Positions 1 to 12,899 of a stretch of 64,000 nucleotides of DNA are shown one piece after another. The position numbers and the translations under genes were made by a program. This stretch comes from Stercorarius parasiticus (taxonomy: Eukaryota > Chordata > Aves > Charadriiformes > Stercorariidae). Each line of letters begins with the position of its first letter. The stretch's first letter is position 1. The DNA is taken from assembly GCA_013396915.1 (NCBI GenBank), contig VWZL01000919.1, positions 383,267-447,266 of the forward strand. The letters run 5' to 3'. Below the pieces are notes generated by a model that was given only the letters and a program-made list of their open reading frames with translations, had not been told where the DNA came from and did not search any database.

Positions 1-1876
1 GCAAAATGGAGTTTACAATTTTATCTTAAGGAAGCACAGAAATGAATGTTAGGAAATTTGGTTCTTCTCCAGGCTATTTTTCAAACCTATTGTGTGACCT
101 GGCAAATACACCACTTTACCTTTTTATGACTCCCTAATTCTTTGTATATTAGACTTCATTATTTTTAGAATGGTCACAGTAGAGTAGTATCCTGTACATT
201 TCCTTAAAGTCCACGGACTCTTCTTTCCATGGGATAATTGTTATCCACATCAAGATTCCTTAGTTTCCCTGCCTTGAGCTCTTAAAGCCAAGTTGAGAGA
301 TTTCCTTTTGATATTCAGAGACTGAATTCAAGTCTCTGCCACCCTGGGATCTGCAGAGGTTAATTTATGTTGTAATCTGAAGACAGTGTAATTGCACAGG
401 ATTAGCTGTACAGAAAGAACAAGAGTAACAGAGCTTTCATTTGTGCTCCCAGCCCTAATATAAATTTAAGACCAATTAAGTAGTTGCATAAATGAATCTC
501 TGTCATTGCTGCAGCAATGGACTTGCCATTGTGTTCTGACTGAACAACTTTTAAGTATCACTTTATCACCATGGTACTGCAATATTTGAGGATGTGAGCA
601 AACTCAAAATTATAAAAAAGGTCTTTCTTTTTTTAAACTCCATTTAATCAGGCAGCAACCCAAGAAAGGGAAGTGCTGACAGAACTCTGCCTATGCCTGG
701 TTTACTTTAATATAGTAAGGGAGTTACTGCTTGAAGATAGGTAGCATATATAGGTGGAAAAGACTAGATTTTACTTAGATCTCCTCCGAATCAGTGCATG
801 CATTCGTATCTACAGAAAAAAATAGCATATCTCGTTTACCCAGGGCTTCTCAGCCAAGACTGGCATAGAGTTAGTACAGGAAGGATCTTGTGCACTTTTC
901 TCTGATCTCTCTCATTGTATTTGTGCTGAGTAACTGCGACTAGAACAGTACATCATCAGATTCCAATCCAGATCATGTTGTCATCTCTAGAGGCAGGACA
1001 GAAGTTTTTTCTAAAAAGGATGTTTTTTGCATGGAATTTGGATGTATCTTTTGGTTAGCAAGGGCTCTAGGTGACACTGGCCAACAGGTGAGAAAGACTT
1101 TTTTTAGAGCTTCTTTCTGTAGTGTCATCTCAGATTGTCAGAAAATAAGGATTGGTATGTCCTAGGAATAAAAGATATGTGCATAGAACTGCTGCTAAAT
1201 ACAGTTCTCTTACATGGAAGAAGTCCTTAATTATGCCTATAGTTTACAAGAAAAGAATAGCTTCACATTTGGAATCTTCAGATCATTTATCTAGGGTATG
1301 TATGAGCTGAGGCAGTGATATGTGAGGCAATTAACTTGTTGGGATCTGTTGTCATCATAGCAGTCAAAGTATTGAGGAAATTCATAAAAATCTAAAAAAT
1401 ATATATAACCTTAGTCAAACAAAAAAATAGAGATAGATACTTGGCAACTTCTGTCTGGTTGGCACTGAACATGAAATGGAGGTGGAGGATCAGTAAGGGA
1501 AGTGGATGTGGCAGATATTTCTCTGGTGGCAGTGACATGAATTCATAAGGCATTTTTTTGTTGCTGAATCTGTTATTTTTGTCAGATAATTTGGGTAAAA
1601 ACCCATTGGGTTTCTCAGACCAATGACAGCTGAAGTTTCACAAACTGACAAATTCTTAGCTTTACAATTTCAAAGTGATGTCCAGCAAAGGCCAGGAAGG
1701 CTTTTGAATAACCCTTTATACCAGGCAAAATGCCAGGCAGCCTTTGCTCTAATTGTACTGACTTTTGTTACAGTGATTCACACTCTATATTCTCAAGGGA
1801 ATGGATAACACAAAGCTATGTAATTTGTTCAAATCTGTCATAGGTCATTAGTGTTTCTAGCTTATTACCATCTAAT
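1..1876. other. Unique AT-rich DNA, no gene seen
   Basis: I see no recognisable gene, RNA gene or mobile element here. The only open frame of note is 61 codons at 1623-1808 on the plus strand. It resembles no family I know and has no supporting splice or promoter signal, so I treat it as chance. A short AT run lies near 1395-1410. The interval ends at the 8-bp direct repeat that flanks the LTR downstream. Confidence 0.6.
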
Positions 1877-1884
1877 AGTTATCA
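1877..1884. repeat. Candidate target-site duplication, left copy
   Basis: AGTTATCA lies immediately before the GC-rich LTR block. An identical octamer is at 3001-3008, immediately after it. Vertebrate retroviral integrations usually duplicate 4-6 bp, so part of this match may be chance or may include a terminal base of the LTR. Confidence 0.45.
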
Positions 1885-2284
1885 GTGACCTGATGTGGTA
1901 GATCGACCTTGGCTGGCTGCCAGACTCCCCACCCAGCCACTCTCTCTCACTCCACCTCCTTAATGGGACAGGGCGGGGAAAAAAGGGTGGAAAAGCTCAT
2001 GGGTCAAGATAAAGACAGGGAGATCACTTACCATTACCATTGAGTAAAACAGACTTGACTTTGGGAAAATTACTTTAGTTTAGTGACAACTAATAATAGA
2101 GTAGGATGGTAAGAAACAAAGACAAAATATCTTCTCTTCCGCTACTCTCCTTCCCAGGCTTGAATTTCCTCCTTCATTTCTGACTCCTCCACCTCCTTCA
2201 GTGCAGGGGGGTGGGGTATGGGGGTTGCGATCAGGCTATAACAGCTCCTCTCTGACGGTCTTTCCTCCTCACACTTTTCACCTA

Positions 2285-2640
2285 CTCAAGTGTGGGGTCC
2301 CTCCCATGGCCTACAGTCCTTCTTGAACTGCTCCAACATGGGCCCTTCCCATGGGCTGCAGTTCTTCATGAACTGTTTCAGTGTGTGTCCTTTCCACAGG
2401 GTGCAGTCCTTCAGGAACATTCTGCTCCAATCTGCATTCCACACGGGCCACAGTTCCTGCTAGAAAACCTGCTTCTGTGTGGGCTCTTCTCCACAAGCCA
2501 CAGGTCCTGACAGGAGCCTACTCCTGTTTGGGCTCTCCACAGGCTGCAGCTTTCTTCAGGGCATTCCCACCTCCTCTGGCTTTGGGTCTTCCACAGGTGC
2601 AGTGTGCATATCTGCTTCTGCATAGTCCTACATGTTGAGG
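2285..2640 (-). repeat. Degenerate tandem-repeat array inside the LTR
   Basis: On the plus strand a phrase of about 35-45 bp recurs roughly eight times. Each unit has a GTGTGGG/CATGGGC-like start, a CCA(C/T)GGG-like middle, a (C/T)TGCAG or CCACAG core and a TCCT(T/G)-like tail. Units near 2290, 2335, 2380, 2425, 2465, 2510 and 2550 differ by substitutions and small indels. The array lies downstream of the TATA-like box in LTR orientation, so it would be transcribed in R/U5 or leader sequence. The array accounts for the short overlapping open frames on both strands here. Confidence 0.6.
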
Positions 2641-2805
2641 TAGATGACCTGCTTCACCACGGTCTCCTCCATGGGCTGCTGGGGAATCTCTGCTCTGGTG
2701 CCTGGAGCACCCTCCTCCTCCTCCTTCTTCACTGACCTAGGTGTCTGCAGGGCTGCTTCTCACACCCTTTTTTTTACTCATCTCTCTCACACTCTGCTGT
2801 GCAGC

Positions 2806-2815
2806 ACTTTTATGC
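2806..2815 (-). promoter_or_regulatory. TATA-like box of the LTR
   Basis: Read on the minus strand this is GCATAAAAGT, in a position consistent with a U3/R promoter in the minus-oriented LTR. It sits upstream of a run of purines and the tandem-repeat array. It is identified by motif only; activity in this decayed copy is not implied. Confidence 0.35.
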
Positions 2816-3000
2816 TTTTTAAAAAATACACATTCCCAGAACTGCCACCACCTTGTCCGAGGGGCTCAGCTGTGCCCTGGGGTGGGTGGGTTGGAGCTGG
2901 CTGGAACCGTCTGTGTCCAGCTCAGGGCAGCCCCGGACGCTCCTCACAGAGGCCGCCCAGCAGCTGCCCGCTAAATAATGTGAGTTTCCAGCGGACAGGC

Positions 3001-3008
3001 AGTTATCA
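3001..3008. repeat. Candidate target-site duplication, right copy
   Basis: AGTTATCA is identical to 1877-1884 and lies at the opposite edge of the LTR. If the LTR ends in a canonical CA, the base at 3001 belongs to the element and the duplication is the shorter GTTATC(A). Confidence 0.45.
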
Positions 3009-4590
3009 CTAGAGATCACCTCTGCAACTGGCATTAGTGAGCCTTCTTACAGGTTGTTTTGGTGGAGGAGTCAAGGACTGAATGGGAAGTGGATAGTGAT
3101 TTGCCTATCTGTCCTTGAACTGAGTCCTGCTTTCTGTTTATCAATGAACAACATTGGTAAAGCAGTGTACAGGCAAGGGCACTACGAGCATTTCACATTA
3201 CTTCTCTCACTGGGGGAAAGTGGTCATTTCAGTCATTAGGGTTCTTCACATGAGAAGTCGTATAAAACAGCAACATCTGTTAAGTTATTATGCTGTTCTG
3301 AAGGCAGACTTGCATTTTGTTCCCTCTGAGGGTGAAAATAAGCTGTTTGAAAATTGGGCCTTCCAGCCTAAGCTAGTCATCTTGCTGTGTACACTTGGAA
3401 AAAGAGTAATCTCCAAGAGTATTTCATTCCATCTGAAGGCAGAAATCTAAGAGAGAGGTGAGATGGTGGGTAGATGATTCCTTTAGATTATACCCACTAA
3501 CTGCTTGGTGGCTAAAGTAAGGCGAGGGAAAACGTGAACTGCCATTGTCTTGGGCTTGGAAAAAGCCAGATGCAGAGAGTCCATATGCTGTCATGATATT
3601 TAAAAACTTCATTGAGAGAAAGAATTTTTCTGGAAACTATGGCAATGTTGAAGACACAGTCCTCAGGTAGACTCTCGAACACTGTGACAAATACCTCTTC
3701 ATTTTTTTTTAATGCATGCTCATAGTATCTGATATTTCAATATTTTTCCTTCTTTCTGTGTCAAATGTTCATTGTTCAACAAGCAACTTCTTGTGATTCT
3801 GATTCCAGGTCCCTTGAATCAGTACAGTGTCTGGATTTCTGGCTGCTTTCAGTTTTTCCAGTCATGTAGTGAAGTCTTAGATAAACTTTCTAAAAGTTTC
3901 TACCACATCAGCACTTGGACAGAGAGTAATCAAAGTGTTCTTATGACTTTCCTGGGACAGATTAATGTCAATATAAGCAACAACAAACTGCACACTGCTT
4001 CTTTTGAGTTTGTGCTTTGATTAGTTTTGAAAATATGACCTCACACTTGGTATATAGAAAGTTTCTTGCCTGCATAGCTGCAATGCACACATCAGCATAC
4101 AGATCTAAGGCATTTCAGGGGCATTGTGGTCAGCTTTTGTGAGAATTTCACCTATGTCTGATGCTGGGGCTTTGTCTCTTTAAAGGCTGTGTCTTGTGTT
4201 TGTTGCCATTCCTCATGTATTCCCCAATTAATTTCTGTAATGAAATGTTGAAGCACATTTTATTAAAGTTATCTGGCAATACTAACTGCTTATAAATGCC
4301 TCTGATTAATAATGTAAAAACCACACAGTTTTATCATTAAATTATACTTTTAAGACACTTCAACAGCATCTGCAATACTTAGGAGTGCTTTTGTGTGAAG
4401 CAGTCAGCATAGATAAGCCAGATAGGCATTACTTAATGTATTTATAATGTGATACCAAAGTGCTTTTGAGCAATTTTTCATGCTATAGAGAGCAGAGTCC
4501 AAGATTCATAGAATGTAATTTAGGTTTTTACAGGGTTAACTTTGTGTGATTCTTTCAAGCGGTTTGATACTATGTACAATAAGAGAAACA

Positions 4591-4621
4591 GTCTGTGTGT
4601 ATGTGTGTCAAAGTGTGTGTG
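4591..4621. repeat. TG-rich simple repeat
   Basis: Interrupted TG dinucleotide runs, with a CAAAG interruption near the centre. Short and imperfect. Confidence 0.6.
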
Positions 4622-7600
4622 AAAATAAGCTATAAGTGGAAATTTGTCAACATTCTCATAGGGAAGAATAATATAAATTAGCTTCCGGAGCAGAAAGTGT
4701 TACAGCAGAGTTGAATAATGAATCAGATTTGTAGTTTTTACTCTGTAGACGAAACTATCACAAAATAATATTTGATTCTTCATTGTTACAAATATCTGAG
4801 TTTCAGATTCTGAAAAAAATTTTGCAAAATCCTATTACTTTCTTTAGTGTAGCAGTTACAAGGCATGCATAAAAAAGAGTCCAATTCAAATCAAAGCCAG
4901 GATAAACTATATATTTACTGAATGGGGAAATTATTTTACAGTAGAAAATAATATAAATATGCTAAAAAATTATTCAAAGCATAGCCATGCTTTACTTGCA
5001 AATCGTACAATTTGCACCTTGTTTTGTGGACTCGAAAGGGTAAGAGAACACATTTGTAACCCAAACGCCCTTCTCTTCTGTCAAGGCTATTATAAATAAG
5101 CAACATATTTATTATGTCATTTAAGCCTTTCCACTTCTCATGGGAATATCTGAGCAATATATGATGCTGCTTAAATATTGAAGAAATACCTACACAAATA
5201 TGTGCCAAAAGTTAATCAGCTAAAAAATTCAACTGCATATTCATGGATAATCTTCTGCAGTACTTTTGCCTGGTCCTGATTTTTCAGATCCTCCCCAAAA
5301 TTTTTGGTGCTAAGCAACAAATACTTGTTTTTGTTTCCATATTGCTGCATGAAGCTTGTTAGCATGCATTTGCCTCTTTGTAGTGCAAATGTGTGTGTAC
5401 AGGAAAGGTGCGAGAACAAGGGAAAGTGTGAGCATTGAAATCATGATGAAGTTGTGATCTTCTAAGTCACACTGTTCAGCTTTTTTTATTTTATTGCACA
5501 TTAAATAAAGGGAGAAAATATTGTCCAGACTTAAAGTTCAATGAAAATGAAGAGCCTGATATTGAAAGCATGAAATCCAATCTCAAATAATCTTGAGCAC
5601 AAGGATTCCTTTCTTTCAGAGGAAGCCTACACTAAATTTCAGTTTCCAGTGCAAAAAGAACTCTTGCTATTTAAGTAAAGGGAATACACATAGTGTTTAG
5701 TAGAATTGGGTGGTCTCTCTATGTTAACTTTTGGTGATCCAGAAATACTCCCTATAGCACTGTGACATCCACAGGTATATGAATATGAACCCTGTTATTT
5801 GTTCTTATGCCTTTTCTTCTGCAGTGTAGAGTGTATAGCCACTGCTGTGATAAGCTTCATTGCTCTCAAAGAAGGATTTTGATAACAATGCATTCATAGT
5901 CAGCTAGGATCTTGAATTAACACAGAAAGAGTGGAACCCATAGAAGAACGAGCTGCTGTAAAATAGCCTGCAAAGTGAAGACAATTAATAAAAGGCAACG
6001 TAATTAACACTGGTCAGAATGGCAGGGGAGGTATCCTGTCTCAAAACTTCTGATTCAATTTAGTTCCACACATCTGTTCAAGATAACTGGATGGATTGTT
6101 TATCCTGGATAGGGTACAAATAAATAAACTGAACGTATTATGAGAAAGCCACATGGTCAACTTGTTATCAATCATCAGACCATTGTAAATGCTCTTTGCT
6201 CAGAGGAAGATGAGTAAAAGAAGAAAGACTATATACTAGCCCCAAACAGTTCTGGCACTGCTGTGATTAGCTCAGCTTCGTGAACTCATTCGAACTATGC
6301 CCACTTGCTGCAATGTGGGATCTTGTCCTTAATATCAATTACGAAACTGAGACAGAAATCAATGATATTATCAAATCATAATTTGACCTGTGAAACAGCC
6401 CTGTGATCTCAAACGTGAAAATATCTGAAAAAAAAGGCCAAGGGGAACAAATGATCAGCCAGGTTGAACAAAGAATTTAATTATGTCACCAAATATTCAG
6501 CAAAACTAAACTCAGATTTTTAAAAGTAGATCTAACTTTCATCTAAATAACACTTACCACTCCAAATAAATTTCACTGGGCGGATTTCAGGAGGATGTAT
6601 TTTTTAAAAAATTTTTCCTTGGTTTCAAATTCATGAATCCACTTTCCCTTTTTCATCTAACTAATAGGAATGCTGGACTAGTAGGGCTATAGGGCTCTTT
6701 TGAAATGGCTATTGCTTATTTCCCAAAGTGTCTTTCAATTGTCTGAGTGAACATTGCTGGCAGGTGGCATTGAATATGACTGTGCTTTTCTGATCAGATA
6801 ATTGACAATTTAGGCATTTGCAGTTAATTTCCTTGTCCTTGAAATTCTGCAAGCAGTTCTTTCCTTTTCCTTACCTCTGTGGTTTTTTTTTTTGTTTTTC
6901 TTTTTCTTTTTTCTTCCTTATGTATGCCAACATGGAACACAAAGCATGAAACAGTCAAGAAAATCACACTGCATAGCAAGATCACTAAGATACCATAACA
7001 TTTCCTGCTCTTTTACACCTTCTTGTTGAAAGGTTTTGTTTGGTTGTGCTATTGAGTGGACCTTTTTAACTATACATCAGTAGTTTGCCTTTCAGGTCGT
7101 TCTCTCAGTTTTGCACCTGAAAAAGACAAGAAGAGAGTTCTGTTTAGTTAAGTGTCTCATCTGCACACATGTCACAAATAGCAGCTCAGAAGATATTTAG
7201 TAAGATATTCAGTATTTCGCATGTAGCTATCCTTGACTGCAATGGCCTTTGCCATGTTGTAATCTAGTAAAATGCAGCTAGAAAGGACTAGAGATCTGGT
7301 TTAAACTCTGTAAGTTGATTTTGGAATTCTGGGAACTGAACAGGAAGTGAGTTTTTTCCCAGTATTTTATTCATGGTTCCATGTGTTTCTGCGTTATTTG
7401 ATTGTTGCGGGTTCATGGAAAAGCTCATAGGCTGAGAGTTTCCCTGATAAACTGAAGCAAATACTGCTAGTACTATGCAGATAAGCCTGCTTTAGCTTGC
7501 AGTAGATCACATATCATTCATCAGTACAAGACTTCTGTAGAGCTGTGGAAAGGTTTTAATGAAAAGAATATGAAAAGCAGCAATGAAGGTCAATATCAAC

Positions 7601-9608
7601 TGCTAACTTCCTTTGCCCGTGGATCGATTCTGACCTTAGATATGCACAGCTGAAAGCTCTTGCAATCTCACATATGGTAAAAGCTTTCATTCTAAGATTA
7701 TTGAAGCACCATAAATGTTTGAAGTCTAAATATAACATGTCAGAAACCCTACGTACAGGTCACATTTTGCTATTAGACTTAAAAGGATATGTTACCTTAT
7801 TAAATGTGACCAGACACAATCAAATGAACCTACTATTTATGTAATACTTTTGAGGAGATGGACTGGCATAGACATGAACCATTAGATAAAAGTTTATCCA
7901 CATATCCATGGGGATTATAGCAAAACTTGGGTATTGGCAATGCCCCCTCCTGACAGTGCACAGACAGCTGACATATAGGCTCTGCAATATGATGGTCTGT
8001 AAGGATGTTACACACATAAGTCAAGTCCTCCTCCAAACACTTTTGGCATTCCTGTTACCTTTGTAACTTTGTCTTTTTGTTTAGCACATAGGGAGATGGA
8101 ATATAAAGAAAATTTGTGTGAAGGGACAGCTGAACCTTTTAGCTGTTTTTAATGTCTCCGATCCTAGTAGTTTTACTTGTAAAACATTGCTTTGTCTTTT
8201 TCTACTTTTCACTTCCATATCCCATACCATTTTTGCTTCTCAGGTGGAATAAAAGGGAAAGCCCATTAATAGAAAGGACACATTGTCATGGACATTGCTT
8301 TCAAATGGTCTTCTCAGATAATTATACTTTAGTCAGTGAATCCACTCAACACTGAGGAGCAAATTCAGTCTTGATATGTGGGACTGCAGTCTCATTTCCT
8401 TTGATTTCAGTAAGAGCTCTGCTGAGTTTATTGCCCGTCTTTTTATCCAGGAAGACCATAGAGACATCTTACTAGCTGTTCAACAAATTGACCTAATATT
8501 TTTGTGTATTGACAAGATGGCATTGCTCTCCATTTCATTTGCACTCTCCTCCCAGAATGAGTTAATGTGGACAATATAAATGTCCAGGTTTGTATGAATT
8601 ATAGTTCCTTATTTCCTATTCAAAGAAAAATCAGTGTTTAGCACAGGGAATGGTGAATTGCAGGTGCCAAGTCAATAAAAGTCTTGTTGCTTTACCTCTT
8701 TAGCTCTGAGTTGGTGTTCCCATAAAGCCCTGCTTTCCGGTGTTTGAGAGTGAATGGTAAGGAAATAAGGATTTAGAGTCTTTTAAAATCAGGGTGAGTT
8801 TTTGTGTCTGACTTTCTGCACCAAACCAGTTACAGATTAGGCAAAATAATTACTATGGGTGAGATCTGACTGTTAATAACCAGTAAGCATAACAAAAAAC
8901 ATAGGTATATACTCGGAACATAGCTATTGTATTAGAAAATAAAATTTAGCTTATTTTCTGATATATTATAAATAATTTACTAATAGATTATTAATAAATT
9001 ATAATATTTTCCAATTTTCTAACTTATATTTAAGTTAACTACAAACCACATTCTGTAAAATTTAATCTCTATCTTATTTTAGAACATGACTTCTCATCAG
9101 AGCATACTAGCTATATATTATGGCCTGTATGTTAATTTATACAGCTGTCTCATTTGTTATTTTGTCAAGGAATTATGCATGTGTATATCAAAGCCCGCAG
9201 ACAGTGTGGAGAGCAACTGGAAAGTACTTCTATAAAATTGGTTCTACTAATTTATTCCCTGTCTTTTGGGAATCTAGTCACAATATTAAACACAGCAATA
9301 ACTTCATCAAAAAAGGAAAAAAAATGATTTGAAAAATGGATATGGATACATATGCTTGAGATGTGATAACTATGACTTGCTCTCTTGTTCTGTGGTGTTT
9401 CTCGATGCATTGCATTTATCATCTGGACGTGTGTCGTTTGTTTTGTGATGCCTCTAAAAAAACCTGCAGACTCAAGATTTCTCTTTTTTCACTCTTTCAC
9501 TCTATTGTTCCCTTTTGCTCATGCTCTTTCATGTGGTCACTCTGCCTCTGTATTCTCTCTTGCTCTCATGCACTTTCATGCTCTCTTCTCATTGTTTGCA
9601 TTTCCTTG

Positions 9609-9660
9609 CTCACTCTCTCTCTCTGTCTTTCTCTTTTTCTGTTTTTCTCTCTGTCTTCTC
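9609..9660. repeat. CT-rich low-complexity tract
   Basis: Mostly CT/TCTT repeats on the plus strand, broken by a few G bases. The Ser/Leu/Phe-rich open frames across 9363-9832 arise from this composition and are not treated as genes. Confidence 0.65.
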
Positions 9661-10860
9661 TAAAAAGACCCTAAACACATACACATGGACACAAGTACTT
9701 CTCCTCCTGAATCTTCCATCACACTCAATGCTTGTGTTGCCACCACCTTTAGAATTTTATGGTGTTGCTAATTGGGTCCCAAGATTATATCAACCACTGA
9801 AAATAACAGCATGCTTGGGAATCAGATTGTAGGAATAGCCTGACCTTCGTAAAATAAAATTAGCAGTGGAATTTTTCTAGAGTCAAAAGGAGGATATAAG
9901 GAGGAGGGCTGCAAATTAGCCATTAAGATGCAAAGTGAATACTGTGGTCTCACAGTAGGCTGAAAAGAGATACTTTTTCTATTTTTGTACTGATTTAGTT
10001 GCTTAGTAAGTAATGCTACATTGTGAAGATTCAAAGAAAAGCAAAGACACCTTGGTAATGTAAATTTTCATCTCTGTATGTGGTTGGTCAGTATTTAATA
10101 TTTTCTAAATAAAGTAGTTAGGGTCAGCTCTTGTGTGTTTACAATTCAGGTAAACCTTATTAATTTCAGATGAAAGGGCACATATTCTAAATAAATGAAT
10201 CTTTGCAGTACAAGAGTGAAAAATGCATTCTGGCTGGAAAGCTTCACTTTTCGAGGATACAGGGTTAGCACATGAATGGAACTTGGATAACCTTCCGTTG
10301 GCAGGCTTGATATGCGCTCATACTAATAACCAGTTACACATATATAGATCACCAACTGGACACTACCACGTGAGCAGGGGCAGGTGGTATTTAGATATCT
10401 GTCAGTGGCTGTTACTACCTAATGAAAATTAAAGAGTAATTACCAAAAGATGATGACTTGGCAAATCAGCAAGATATTCAAGCAAGGATGACCTGTGTAG
10501 CAGTAAGAAATACCAGGAAAACCCAAACATCTGAGAATCAGAAAAATGCACTCAGTAGAGGCAAAGGAATGGTTCTCAGGTGATCAGGGAATGGAAGGCA
10601 ATAATCCACAAAAGCCAAAAAATGGAAACTTTGGAAACTTTAAAGGTGATCTATGAGGACCGTTTGTGTCCAATAGTATAAAAATATCAAGCCAGAGACA
10701 CTATACTAGCCTATCAGAAATTGACATATTGATGAAATGATCCATAACAGTACCTGTCCAACAGTGACAGGATTTCAAAATCCATTAAGGAAATATATAC
10801 TGTTAGACTGTCAGACTGGTAACATCATGGCCAGGGCATTTTTGTTTGTTTGAACTCCCC

Positions 10861-10881
10861 TTTTTTTTTTTTTTTTTTTTT
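10861..10881. repeat. Poly(T) run of 21
   Basis: An uninterrupted T run, preceded by a C run. It could be a reverse-strand poly(A) tail of an old retroposed sequence, but no recognisable element follows on either side. Confidence 0.7.
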
Positions 10882-12829
10882 ACTTCTGCCTAATCATAAA
10901 ATTAATAATCTGTTTTTCTCTGTATGTTCTTTTTACTCTGATCCTAGAGCTACCAGGAAAATTACCCCTGAATGACCACAGCTAAATATGTATAGAAGTA
11001 TAAAAAAGCAATGACTAAGAATAAAACCCCAGACAAACAAATAAACAAAACACACTAAACCACAAAATAATACATGCACAGAAAGAAAACTAACTGAGTT
11101 AGGCTGCAATTCAAACTCAGTAATTTTGGGGCACATCTTCCTGTTGAATACAGACTCATGAATTTTGTTTCGGTTTCTTACAGGACTGGTTAATTTCCAT
11201 TGTACAGGTCAGCTATAGTTAAATATTAATTAAGTAGAGTTAAAACTTTTATCTAAGCTTGTGATACCTATAATGAAGACTTGTATCTTTGCTGAGAGAA
11301 GGAATGTATTAAACAGAATACTGAAACTGAGAATATGGCAGCCCCTCTACAGTCCACCACAAGAAGTTGCAAGTAGAAAATGTGCTGTATGAATGATCAT
11401 ATGAGGTTTGGTGAAAGTCAGTCTTTGGTATCTGTATTATACCTGCTTTAGAAATGGAGGTTTAAGCTTAAAGCAGGTAAAATTTAGAGATACATTCATA
11501 ACACCAAGAATCAGTGAAGGTGGCTTTTAGAGTAAACCAGAAAGTGTAACCTAAACACTCCTGTAAGTATATTCGTTGTTCTAAACGACCCATGAGGGTG
11601 AAAGAAAGTCTGGGCACAAGTTACTGATTTAAGCTGCCTGTTGTAAAGCAATCTTATAATATTTTCCTCTAACTTACCAGTTTTTTAAGACTGAAAAATA
11701 AGTTGTTTTCAGATCCTATGCTTCTCTCTTCTACAGAAATAATAACAAATCACTCTCTTGATGCTGGAGACAAGTTATTTTTACGTTTTGGAGTTTAATG
11801 TCTTACAGTCAACCTTGTCATTTTTTGTATTTAGCATAACAGTAGTTATATGTGAAAGAACTGTGTGAGATCCTCTTGCTATTAGTGTTTTATATTACTG
11901 TTTTCTGTAAATGTCTTAGCACGTGTGAGACTTTAGCAGAAGTTGCACTGTTGCTTACTAAGCCTGGGAGGTCTCATTTTCTTTTTTCACTTTTACATAG
12001 TGATGGAGGTAACCGCTGGCTTTTGTTTTCATTTTTGGTTGGGTTTTTTTGGTTGGTTTTTTTTTTTCCCAAACCTATCATAAAATATAGAATTATTTTT
12101 TGAAGGATCAAAGTAAATCTATTTAGTGTGCTATTAAATTAATTATTTCATTATTGCTTTACCTGGGCCACCTAGTGTGTTTGGCTTTCCTGCACAGTAA
12201 TCAACAATGCTTGTTTTCAGAACAACAAAGTAATGACAATGATGATCATGATCATAACAGTAATCTTACTCTGATTGCAATAGGAAGCCTCTTTTGGCAT
12301 TTTTTCCAGGAATCTGCATGAAGAAAGTAAACAAGAATGTGCTTAACACAGTATCTGGAACAGTGGAACAAAGTAAATACAAAAAAAAGTAACCTGAATG
12401 GACTTTTATCTAAACACAACTTACAGAACAGTTTCCCTCTCAATATTACTCACACGTGTGTACACACCCACTAGATTTGGAATATATTTATTGGAGAGAT
12501 GTAATATAGGAGTGTTGGTGTGAAGCATTCAAGACTATGTAGCATAATTCCTACATGTTGGAGCATCAATGAAGTTGTGCTTGCATACACTAAAAATGGC
12601 TTATTTCACTAAAAATTGTCTTTTGTTTATTTTGCCCCATAACCAAAGAAGGCTTTGGAAAATGGAGAGAATACATAGACAGTGGGGATGTTCTTCTTGG
12701 GAAAAAAAAAATGTAGATTGTTACATTGTAAGTTTAAGGTCCCTAGTTAGTTCTAGGCCGCACATGAAAGATGGTGGAAGACCCCCATGACCATCTCTAA
12801 GGTTTACTTAGGTTTGGCGACAGTATGCC

Positions 12830-12899
12830 TTTCTAGTCATATAAAAGTTATTTATACTTTATCAATACTTCTAGTCATATAGATGTTATTTATACTTTA
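12830..12899. repeat. Local tandem duplication, period about 38 bp
   Basis: The phrase CTAGTCATATA...GTTATTTATACTTTA occurs at 12833-12861 and again at 12871-12899, with a few substitutions. It is a simple two-copy local duplication with some divergence, so it is not recent. Confidence 0.6.

Larger units (their letters stand above)
1885..3001 (-). mobile_element. Solo long terminal repeat of an avian endogenous retrovirus
   Basis: This block of about 1.1 kb is much more GC-rich than its surroundings and matches my memory of a common avian ERV LTR. Seen directly: on the minus strand it begins with an upstream U3-like section, then a TATA-like GCATAAAAGT (2806-2815), then a degenerate tandem-repeat array, then a purine-rich end at the low-coordinate side. 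The octamer AGTTATCA occurs just outside both ends (1877-1884 and 3001-3008), a candidate target-site duplication. Shifting by one base gives canonical TG...CA termini with a 7/8 repeat. No gag, pol or env remnant, primer-binding site or polypurine tract flanks it, so it appears to be a solo LTR left by recombination. No intact AATAAA is visible on the minus strand after the TATA-like site. Short open frames inside it on both strands are not genes. The exact family (ERVL-like or ERVK-like) is not assigned. Confidence 0.75.

Noticed and set aside
2292..3034. Several open frames of 60-122 codons on both strands
   Set aside because: They lie within the solo LTR and its tandem repeat, where GC-rich sequence keeps frames open by chance; none is gag, pol or env.
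9363..9832. Overlapping Ser/Leu/Phe/Cys-rich frames of 92-105 codons
   Set aside because: They are translations of a CT-rich low-complexity tract in different frames.
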